Source: Bryobacteraceae bacterium (GTDB lineage: Bacteria > Acidobacteriota > Terriglobia > Bryobacterales > Bryobacteraceae). Taken from it: 5,219 nucleotides of DNA. The position numbers and the translations under genes were made by a program. The notes under the pieces are model-generated. The model was not told the DNA's origin and searched no databases. It saw nothing but the letters and a program-made list of their open reading frames with translations. Shown here piece after piece: positions 1 to 4,110 of the stretch. The stretch covers positions 1 through 5,219 of the forward strand of contig CANGVB010000323.1 of NCBI GenBank assembly GCA_947456995.1, in the 5' to 3' direction. Position 1 is the stretch's first letter; every line of letters starts with the position of its first letter.

Positions 1-726
1 CCCTTTCAGATCTCGAACCTTCAAATCCGCTCCCAGGCTCAAAAGCGCTTCCACCGCGCGCATCTTCCCCATCGCAGCCGCAATGTGAAGAGGCGTCTGC
101 CCCTCATCGCGCGTCCGGGCATTCAGCTCAGCTCCATGCTTCACAAGTTCCCGAATCACATCCCCGCTATCCCCCAGCGCCGCCTCATGAATGGGCTGGG
201 TACCTGCCGGGCTCACGCTATTCAACTGCGCACCCTTGGAAATCAATGCGCGAACAGCTTCAATGTCCCCCTTAAGAGAAGCCTCAGCAATTGGCGAGAT
301 GCCATTCTTCCCTACTTGATTTGGATCCACACCCATCGCCAGCAGCATCTTCGTAACATCACCCTGCTTACGGCTCACAGAAGACTCAAGCGTCCACGGC
401 GCCGGTCCCCCCGGTGTTTCCCCCGCCTTCTGTGTCAAAGCCTTAAGCGCAAAACGAATCCGCGGCTCCCCACTCTGCTCGGCAGCCTCAAAAGCCGTCC
501 GGCCCTTCCGGTCAGCAGTCTTGGGATCCGCCCCCGCCATCAGAAGCAGCGAGACACAAGTCAATTGCCGGCTCTCGATCGCAACATGCAAAGCGGTCCT
601 CCCCGATTCATCCAACTCATTGAGAGTTGGCTTCTTAGCCAGAACCTCTTTCATCCGCTCCAACTTACAGTTCCCGGCAGCCTGATGCAATTCCCCCGCC
701 TGCAACAAAAGCAACAAAACCAACAC
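1..726 (-). CDS. Ankyrin-repeat protein with hydrophobic N-terminal (signal/anchor) segment, 3' end cut by window
   Basis: The reverse strand is open from an in-frame TGA upstream to the left edge, giving 242 codons without a stop. Residues 2-8 are almost all leucine (LVLLLLL), followed by QAGE, so export or membrane anchoring is likely, although the usual basic N-terminus is missing. About seven ankyrin units of roughly 33 residues follow, near residues 12-42, 43-75, 76-108 (degenerate), 109-142, 143-175, 176-209 and 210-242. They carry typical signatures such as RTALHVA, QTPLHIAAA, LLMAGADP and LLSLGADL. Ankyrin repeats are protein-binding scaffolds; the partner is unknown and no enzymatic domain is visible. 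There is no in-frame ATG near the 5' end. I chose GTG at 726 because GGAGG lies 7 nt upstream; TTG at 750 is an alternative with a badly spaced ribosome site. The gene diverges from the TA operon at 824. Confidence 0.88.
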   Translation of the reverse strand, partial: MLVLLLLLQAGELHQAAGNCKLERMKEVLAKKPTLNELDESGRTALHVAIESRQLTCVSLLLMAGADPKTADRKGRTAFEAAEQSGEPRIRFALKALTQKAGETPGGPAPWTLESSVSRKQGDVTKMLLAMGVDPNQVGKNGISPIAEASLKGDIEAVRALISKGAQLNSVSPAGTQPIHEAALGDSGDVIRELVKHGAELNARTRDEGQTPLHIAAAMGKMRAVEALLSLGADLKVRDLKG

Positions 727-733
727 AAAAACA

Positions 734-738
734 CCTCC
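734..738 (-). promoter_or_regulatory. Ribosome binding site that decides the ankyrin gene start
   Basis: On the minus strand GGAGG sits 7 nt before the GTG at 726-724. This is the only well-spaced Shine-Dalgarno sequence in the 5' part of the ankyrin reading frame, and it favours the GTG start over the upstream TTG at 750-748. Confidence 0.6.
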
Positions 739-811
739 AAAGCTCGCCAAATCTCCAACTGAAAATAGGTGGACGCACCAGGCAGCCTTTAGTCACCCCA
801 CAATCGACAAC

Positions 812-817
812 TATACT
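812..817 (+). promoter_or_regulatory. Candidate -10 box of the UPF0175/DUF3368 operon, giving a leaderless mRNA
   Basis: TATACT ends 6 nt before the ATG at 824, and no Shine-Dalgarno sequence is visible before that ATG. If this hexamer is the -10 element, transcription would start at or next to the A of the start codon. The matching -35 region (about 788-794, TTTAGTC) is weak. This is inferred from sequence alone. Confidence 0.35.
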
Positions 818-823
818 CAAGTC

Positions 824-1096
824 ATGGACATTGTTCTTCGCATCCCGGATGAAGTCGTGCCATCTCTAAACTCTGAGCCCGCCTCGCTTGGTCGTCAAGC
901 CCTCGAAGCTCTCGCGCTCGACCTCTTAGCGAAAGACAAAATTTCCGAGCACGAACTTGGCCTAATGCTCGGAATGGACAATCGCTTCGATGTAGACGCT
1001 TTTCTGAAGTCGAAGAACGCCCCGCCCTCCTACAGCCTGGAAGACTTGATTCGCGACCGGGAACTTGCCCGAAATCTCTTTCCTAAAGAGATATGA
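824..1096 (+). CDS. UPF0175-family antitoxin (partner of DUF3368 toxin)
   Basis: This is a 90-residue protein. Residues 24-62 form the helical core seen in UPF0175 proteins: RQALEALALDLLAKDKIS, then ELGLMLGMD and a segment ending in F-L. The tail reads YSLEDLIRDRELARN, matching the family's usual acidic 'Y-x-x-E-D-L' end. Family knowledge: UPF0175 proteins are small putative DNA-binding antitoxins that neutralise a PIN-like DUF3368 toxin and probably autoregulate. The next gene is exactly such a toxin, and the two reading frames overlap by ATGA (1093-1096), typical of translationally coupled TA pairs. Length is normal for the family. There is no ribosome site before the start, but a TATACT element lies immediately upstream, so a leaderless transcript is possible. 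The antitoxin role is inferred from family and context. Confidence 0.85.
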   Translation: MDIVLRIPDEVVPSLNSEPASLGRQALEALALDLLAKDKISEHELGLMLGMDNRFDVDAFLKSKNAPPSYSLEDLIRDRELARNLFPKEI

Positions 1097-1569
1097 GGCT
1101 TCTTGTTTCAGACACTTCGCCTATCAACTATCTGGCGCAAGTCCAAGCCATTTCGATATTGCCAACCCTGTTCAATACGATCCAGATTCCAGAAGCAGTT
1201 CATGCCGAACTCCTGCATCCGAAAGCTCCAATCTTGGTTCAGACCTTCGCACAAGCCCCTCCTGAATGGCTCCACATTGTTCCAAATCCGCAAGATATTC
1301 AGCCGAAAGCAGGGCTCCATCCAGGAGAACTCGCAGCGATAGCTCTTGCCTCTCAATCCAATGCAAGCGTGCTGCTCATTGACGACAAACGCGGAGCACG
1401 TGCTGCTGCTGAATTAGGCATTCAGACTCTCGGTACTCTGGGAATTCTTGAAGAGGCAGCCACCAGTGGCCTCATCGACTTGCCAACTATGCTGGGTCGG
1501 CTAATGAAGACAAACTTCCGTTGCGACCCACTTCTACTTCGAGCTCTGATAGACAATTCCCCCACCTAG
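1093..1569 (+). CDS. DUF3368 PIN-like toxin (putative ribonuclease) of a type II TA pair
   Basis: This 158-residue protein is the length expected for DUF3368, a relative of VapC PIN-domain RNases. It begins with the family's VSDTSPINYLA signature containing acidic D7. Next come IPEAVHAELL (E39), GLHPGELAAIALA (E79) and LLIDDKRGARAAAELGI (D97, D98), followed by TLGTLGIL. D7, E39, E79 and D97/D98 are the likely metal-binding acids of the PIN-type active site, so the toxin looks intact. The segment VLLIDDKRGAR-x(7)-G-x-x-x-x-G-T-L is the most diagnostic part. The start codon overlaps the antitoxin stop, so translation is probably coupled. Cleavage of RNA by this subfamily is inferred from the PIN fold, not visible here. 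The stop codon overlaps that of a minus-strand PIN remnant. Confidence 0.88.
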   Translation: MRLLVSDTSPINYLAQVQAISILPTLFNTIQIPEAVHAELLHPKAPILVQTFAQAPPEWLHIVPNPQDIQPKAGLHPGELAAIALASQSNASVLLIDDKRGARAAAELGIQTLGTLGILEEAATSGLIDLPTMLGRLMKTNFRCDPLLLRALIDNSPT

Positions 1570-1658
1570 CCCGCAGCCAGCAACCCCAAATCCACATAAG
1601 CCTCTGCAGCAATCCAGACATTGATATCAATCAAATAAGAGGTCATAAGGATTCTCAT
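1566..1658 (-). pseudogene. Remnant of a VapC-like PIN toxin (N-terminal stub only)
   Basis: A short reading frame of 30 codons overlaps the end of the antitoxin gene upstream of it. From the ATG at 1658 it reads MRILMTSYLIDINVWIAAEA, then YVDLGLLAAG and a TAG stop. The stretch YLIDINVWIA matches the first strand of VapC PIN toxins (hydrophobic strand, catalytic D, N-V-W-I), which normally continue for about 130 residues. Everything after this strand, including the other active-site acids, is absent. The start could also be the ATG at 1646. Position and frame, directly after a Phd-like antitoxin and overlapping it, are those of a TA partner. I infer a toxin lost by deletion; its TAG stop lies within the CTAG that also holds the stop of the opposing DUF3368 gene. 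The stub is too short for a database domain hit to be certain. Confidence 0.5.
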
Positions 1659-1854
1659 CCTTAGGGCACAACGGGCCCGGCCCGCTCTTGCCAACGACGG
1701 TAGGTCCCATTACGTACTGACCTTCTTCACCACGCCACATCGACATCAAATGGGCAAGCGGCTCTTCATGTCGCGGAATCACAATGCCGTCTTCGGTTAG
1801 TTCATCGATCAGCGACAAATTCCTGCGCCTGACTTCTTTCTTGTTTCGGCCCAT
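1627..1854 (-). CDS. Phd/YefM-like antitoxin, apparently orphaned
   Basis: This is a small protein of 75 residues if it starts at the ATG at 1854; the frame also allows ATG at 1869, giving 80 residues. Residues 1-11 are very basic (MGRNKKEVRRR). Residues 12-37 read NLSLIDELTEDGIVIPRHEE, then PLAHLM, which resembles the 'D-G-I-V-I-T-R-H-G-K-P-V-A-x-L' core of Phd/YefM antitoxins. The tail from about 50 on is proline- and glycine-rich and ends NPYDLLFD, plausibly the toxin-binding part. The long N-terminal half of a classical Phd fold is missing, so this is a short variant. I prefer the 1854 start because the upstream ATG lies inside a 10-bp palindrome that could be its operator. The overlapping downstream frame is a broken PIN toxin, so this antitoxin may now act only as a regulator or as an anti-toxin against related toxins. 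Family assignment is by motif and context. Confidence 0.6.
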   Translation of the reverse strand: MGRNKKEVRRRNLSLIDELTEDGIVIPRHEEPLAHLMSMWRGEEGQYVMGPTVVGKSGPGPLCPKDENPYDLLFD

Positions 1855-1859
1855 ATTGG

Positions 1860-1869
1860 ATGTGCACAT
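1860..1869. promoter_or_regulatory. 10-bp perfect palindrome, candidate antitoxin operator
   Basis: ATGTGCACAT is a perfect palindrome just upstream of the preferred antitoxin start at 1854. On the minus strand TTATAT (1873-1868) overlaps it and could serve as a -10 element. Antitoxins of the Phd type autoregulate by binding short palindromes at this position. The site is short enough to occur by chance. Confidence 0.3.
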
Positions 1870-1886
1870 ATAAATTTACAGAACCT

Positions 1887-1927
1887 AAAGGAGGATTTCC
1901 ATGCCCCGCCACCCAAAAACTATCTGA
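1887..1927 (+). other. Orphan strong Shine-Dalgarno sequence followed by an 8-codon ORF
   Basis: AAAGGAGG (1887-1894) is followed after 6 nt by ATG at 1901, an ideal translation start. The frame reads MPRHPKTI and stops at TGA 1925-1927. No plus-strand gene follows; the next sequence is the 3' end of the minus-strand DUF1801 gene. This could be the decayed 5' end of a lost gene or a chance match. The AT-rich stretch 1870-1957 holds nothing else I can support. Confidence 0.4.
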
Positions 1928-1957
1928 AGTTCCATCAACGACAGAAAGTCATTCCCC

Positions 1958-2437
1958 TCATCGCTTCTTGCCCCCTGCAAAGGGCATCCTTGCTGCCTGC
2001 TGCATCCATGCTCCCAGCCGGCCTTCGTCGATCTCCTCAACCGAAGCCAACTCAACTCCACGAGTCGATTTCCCCATCCCGATCGGCGTCACTGGCGGCT
2101 CCGGCTTGAGCTCCGTCCCACGTATAAACATCAACTTCAAATGGCCAATAAAGGCGCCAGAGGAGAAGCACCAGCCCCCCTCAACCCCGTAATACGCCAT
2201 ACCCCACTTCACCGCTCGCTGAAGCCCTGGCAAACTTTTCACCGCTAAACTGTCGATCCTCTCAGCGATGCCACGCTGCGGCTCGGGCAAACTGGCGATG
2301 TATGCAAACACGGGCTTATCACCCGTTGCGGCCTTCGCCCCACTTGCCTTCCCGGTCATGGCGGCCGGCAACTGAATGGGTGGCGCGCTCTCGGCGCTCA
2401 CCACCCCCTTCTTAGGCTGGCGAATGGCCCGTGTCAC
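1958..2437 (-). CDS. DUF1801 (YdhG-like) protein
   Basis: This 159-residue protein has an Ala/Pro/Lys-rich, probably disordered N-terminus (1-40). A DUF1801 domain follows over about 41-150. Its landmarks are VFAYIASLPEPQRGIAERIDSL (43-64), the central VKWGMAYYGVEGGWCFSSG (77-94), HLKLMFIRGTEL (99-110) and MGKSTRGVELASVEEIDEGRL (121-141). These match the family pattern of a helix pair, a 'W-G-x-x-Y' strand and a closing 'R-x-x-x-x-x-x-x-x-x-I' element. The biochemical role of the family is not established; members often travel with ArsR and SRPBCC genes, as here. The start is a GTG overlapping the stop of the upstream gene (GTGA), indicating translational coupling. A later ATG at residue 27 would leave the domain intact and is an alternative start. 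It is the last gene of the operon, with no hairpin terminator visible after it. Confidence 0.85.
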   Translation of the reverse strand: MTRAIRQPKKGVVSAESAPPIQLPAAMTGKASGAKAATGDKPVFAYIASLPEPQRGIAERIDSLAVKSLPGLQRAVKWGMAYYGVEGGWCFSSGAFIGHLKLMFIRGTELKPEPPVTPIGMGKSTRGVELASVEEIDEGRLGAWMQQAARMPFAGGKKR

Positions 2438-2952
2438 TCTGCCTCTCCGCTCAATTCCCCACTCCCGAGAAGCTCATCAAGCTGATCCAGTTGGTCAGGC
2501 AAACCGCCCGTCGATCCAGAAGCGATCGCCGCATCAAGCGCCTCTTCCGATGGATAAAGATCGTGCACCGTCACCAGCGTCTTACTCTCCTTGGCTTCAA
2601 AGCTCACCGTCGTAACGGTCATGCCGTCACCCTCCTCGTTGGTCCAGACCAGACGCGCGTTTGGGATCACTTCAAGGTAAGTACCGAAGAAATCCATCGT
2701 CGAGCCCTCGTGGCTAAAAACCAGCCGGTACTGCCCTCCCACACGAACATCCATCTCGCAGCTAAGCAGCGTCAAACCAAACGACTTCGGTACCCACCAC
2801 CTCCTGAATAGCTCTGCCCGGGTCCACGCCGCAAACACGAGGTGCACCGGTCCGTTGACAATCCGCGTCACCTCAAGCTCGCGTCCAGACTTCCTCTCCG
2901 CCGACGTCGGGTTTTTCACCGGGACGCCCTCATCTTCTTTTCTTACGTCCAT
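2434..2952 (-). CDS. SRPBCC/AHSA1-domain protein
   Basis: This 172-residue protein has a polar N-terminal tail (1-24) and then an AHSA1-type SRPBCC domain. The domain shows LEVTRIVNGPVHLVFAAWTR (26-45), LFRRWWVPKSFG (48-59), VGGQYRLVF (71-79), FFGTYLEVIPNARLVWT (88-104) and a C-terminal helix ending DQLDQLDELL (153-162). These are the standard landmarks of this ligand-binding helix-grip fold: 'V-F-x-A-W-T', 'R-W-W-x-P', 'G-G-x-Y-R', 'G-x-Y-x-E' and 'D-x-L-D-E-L-L'. The ligand is unknown. Homologues are commonly encoded next to an ArsR regulator, which is the arrangement here. The ATG lies inside the last codons of the ArsR gene (23-nt overlap) and has a good ribosome site, AAGGAG with 7 nt spacing. 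The gene ends in a GTGA overlap with the DUF1801 gene. Confidence 0.92.
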   Translation of the reverse strand: MDVRKEDEGVPVKNPTSAERKSGRELEVTRIVNGPVHLVFAAWTRAELFRRWWVPKSFGLTLLSCEMDVRVGGQYRLVFSHEGSTMDFFGTYLEVIPNARLVWTNEEGDGMTVTTVSFEAKESKTLVTVHDLYPSEEALDAAIASGSTGGLPDQLDQLDELLGSGELSGEAE

Positions 2953-3295
2953 CCGCTTTCTCCTTGCTCTTCAATTCCTCAACAACGTTGTCCAACTCGT
3001 CAAATCGTGCGCTCCAGAGCTGCCGGTACTTCTCGATCCACACAGCCTCTTCCTGCAATCCGCGCAGGCCAAGCCTGCAGGTCCGCACGCGCCCCACCTT
3101 CTCCGTCGTGACAAGCCCTGCTTGCTCCAGAACGCTCACATGTTTCTTCATACCCGTGAGGGTCATCTCGAACTGTTCCGCAAGGGCCGTAATCGAAGCG
3201 TCAGCACGCCCCAGGTGCTCCAGCACGCCGCGGCGCGTAGCATCCGACAGCGCGCCAAACGAAGCATCAAAGTCGGTTTGATAATACTGAACCAT
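2930..3295 (-). CDS. ArsR/SmtB-family winged-helix transcriptional regulator
   Basis: With the ATG at 3295 the protein has 121 residues. The reading frame extends upstream to a TTG at 3331, but that codon lies in the predicted -35 box, so I reject it. Residues 8-28 (DFDASFGALSDATRRGVLEHL) are the classic first helices. Residues 33-62 form the helix-turn-helix, with recognition helix about TLTGMKKHVSVLEQAGLV. Residues 64-78 make the wing, and the C-terminal helix carries WIEKYRQLWSARFDELD (87-103), typical of ArsR proteins paired with SRPBCC genes. The metal-binding ELCVCD motif of true arsenic or metal sensors is absent, so the signal is unknown and probably not a metal held at that site. The tail is strongly basic (GRKKRR). 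It is the first gene of a three-gene overlapping operon and probably represses its own promoter through the inverted repeat at 3286-3305. Confidence 0.93.
   Translation of the reverse strand: MVQYYQTDFDASFGALSDATRRGVLEHLGRADASITALAEQFEMTLTGMKKHVSVLEQAGLVTTEKVGRVRTCRLGLRGLQEEAVWIEKYRQLWSARFDELDNVVEELKSKEKADGRKKRR
2960..2965 (-). promoter_or_regulatory. Ribosome binding site of the SRPBCC gene, inside the ArsR gene
   Basis: On the minus strand AAGGAG precedes the ATG at 2952-2950 by 7 nt. It lies within the coding sequence of the upstream regulator and supports an internal start with overlapping genes. Confidence 0.6.
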
Positions 3296-3305
3296 GTGGT
3301 TCAGT
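3286..3305. promoter_or_regulatory. 20-bp inverted repeat, candidate ArsR autoregulatory operator
   Basis: ACTGAACC and GGTTCAGT are perfect 8-bp inverted arms around a 4-bp centre (ATGT on the plus strand). The repeat overlaps the last bases of the predicted -10 box, the likely transcription start and the ATG of the regulator at 3295-3293. A dimeric ArsR protein bound here would block its own operon. The role is inferred from symmetry and position. Confidence 0.6.
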
Positions 3306-3331
3306 GTACAGCGCGGCACCACAATCTGCAA
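3303..3331 (-). promoter_or_regulatory. Sigma70-like promoter of the arsR-SRPBCC-DUF1801 operon
   Basis: On the minus strand the -35 hexamer TTGCAG (3331-3326) and the -10 hexamer TACACT (3308-3303) are separated by exactly 17 nt. The ATG follows the -10 box by 7 nt, so the message would be leaderless or nearly so, and no Shine-Dalgarno sequence is present. The inverted repeat at 3286-3305 overlaps the -10 box. Confidence 0.55.
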
Positions 3332-3395
3332 TAGCCTGCGGCAGCGTTACCCACAATCCTGACCTGCCAGTGTCGATCAATTTTCAAAACAAGAA

Positions 3396-3401
3396 TATAA
3401 T
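3396..3401 (+). promoter_or_regulatory. Consensus -10 box upstream of the hypothetical gene
   Basis: TATAAT matches the sigma70 -10 consensus exactly, in the AT-rich intergenic region that separates the divergent ArsR operon from the gene at 3462. The best-spaced -35 candidate (TCGATC, 3373-3378, 17-nt spacer) is poor. A start near 3408 would give a leader of about 55 nt that contains the palindrome at 3441-3458. Confidence 0.4.
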
Positions 3402-3440
3402 TATCGAATTAAGGTAAAAATATTTCTTGAATTAGATTTA

Positions 3441-3458
3441 GATATATTGCAATATATC
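3441..3458. promoter_or_regulatory. Perfect 18-bp palindrome before the hypothetical gene, candidate operator
   Basis: GATATATTGCAATATATC is a perfect palindrome with no central spacer, ending 3 nt before the ATG at 3462. It lies where a Shine-Dalgarno sequence would normally be, and none is present. It could be a protein-binding site or, in the RNA, a hairpin occluding the start. It lacks the GC-rich stem and T-tract of a terminator. Confidence 0.45.
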
Positions 3459-3461
3459 CCC

Positions 3462-4097
3462 ATGGAGCCAAAGTCCACTCCCCCGTCACAAAACGCCCGT
3501 ACCCACGGCCTGACTGGAGAAAAACTCATCCTCGCCGCCGACGAGCAGGCGAAATTCGATGAGCTATCTGCTTTTTTACGTGAAGATTTAAAGCCACAAG
3601 ACCAGTTCGAAGAATCCTGTTTCTCCAGAATCGTCAATTCAGCCTGGCGTCTCGACCAGGCCCAGGCCGCCGAAAATCGCGCCCTCTCCGACTTCATGCA
3701 AGCCCCCGAAGATCCCGAACTCCAAAAACGCTTCGAGCGCTTCACCAAATACCGGCGCCACTACGAGCGCTGCTTCTCCACTGCCCTGCGCGACCTCCGC
3801 ACCTCCCAGGAGAACCGCTTCATCCAGCAGCACGTAACCCTCCCCGAAAACACCATCCTCGCCCCCACTCTGCCCGTCCGCGCCATCCTCCGCGACTTCA
3901 AAAAGTTCCAAAACGAACTTCCCAAGGCTCTCTCCATGGGGCTCGTCGCAGACGCAATCTTCGATGAATCCAAGCTCACCCAGCTCACCAGAGCCGCCGA
4001 AGACCGCCGCCGCGAAGACAATCGCAAAACCGCCAACTCCTATTGGGCACCTATCGATCCGACACGTGTAAAACCAGTCAAAACGAACGCTGCGTGA
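3462..4097 (+). CDS. Hypothetical protein with N-terminal N-A-x-x-H-G-L-T motif
   Basis: This is a 211-residue soluble, charged and mostly helical protein without signal peptide or membrane segment. The N-terminus carries SQNARTHGLTGEKL (9-22). Then come a helical block EQAKFDELSAFLREDLKP (28-45), ESCFSRIVNSAWRLDQAQAAENRAL (51-75) and YRRHYERCFSTALRDLRTSQENRF (97-120). From memory this is the layout of a hypothetical family with 'N-A-x-x-H-G-L' starts, a 'W-x-L' helix and an 'R-x-x-R-A-L-R-x-L' helix. I recall it as present in many copies in Acidobacteria and related soil bacteria; no function is known to me. I chose the ATG at 3462 over the in-frame TTG at 3447, which lies inside an 18-bp palindrome. 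The dehydrogenase gene begins 13 nt after the stop, so the two may be cotranscribed. Codons are strongly C-ending, as in the next gene. Confidence 0.88.
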   Translation: MEPKSTPPSQNARTHGLTGEKLILAADEQAKFDELSAFLREDLKPQDQFEESCFSRIVNSAWRLDQAQAAENRALSDFMQAPEDPELQKRFERFTKYRRHYERCFSTALRDLRTSQENRFIQQHVTLPENTILAPTLPVRAILRDFKKFQNELPKALSMGLVADAIFDESKLTQLTRAAEDRRREDNRKTANSYWAPIDPTRVKPVKTNAA

Positions 4098-4110
4098 TAA
4101 ACTGCAACCC

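Noticed and set aside
85..762. Long plus-strand ORF of 225 codons
   Set aside because: It lies antisense to the ankyrin frame, which has clear repeat periodicity. The predicted protein is rich in R, P, L and Q without any recognisable motif.
1065..1366. Alternative plus- and minus-strand ORFs over the DUF3368 gene
   Set aside because: Only the 1093-1569 frame has PIN-family motifs and the ATGA coupling to the antitoxin.
2376..3334. Plus-strand ORFs opposite the ArsR and SRPBCC genes
   Set aside because: The minus-strand products show complete, ordered family landmarks; the plus-strand frames show none.
3332..3446. The intergenic region as a small RNA or riboswitch
   Set aside because: I see no conserved riboswitch core or GC-rich stem set. 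A repeated GAATTA (3406-3411 and 3429-3434) is too short to interpret.
3441..3458. The palindrome as a transcription terminator
   Set aside because: The stem is AT-rich with no loop and no T-tract, and it lies upstream of a gene start rather than after a gene end.
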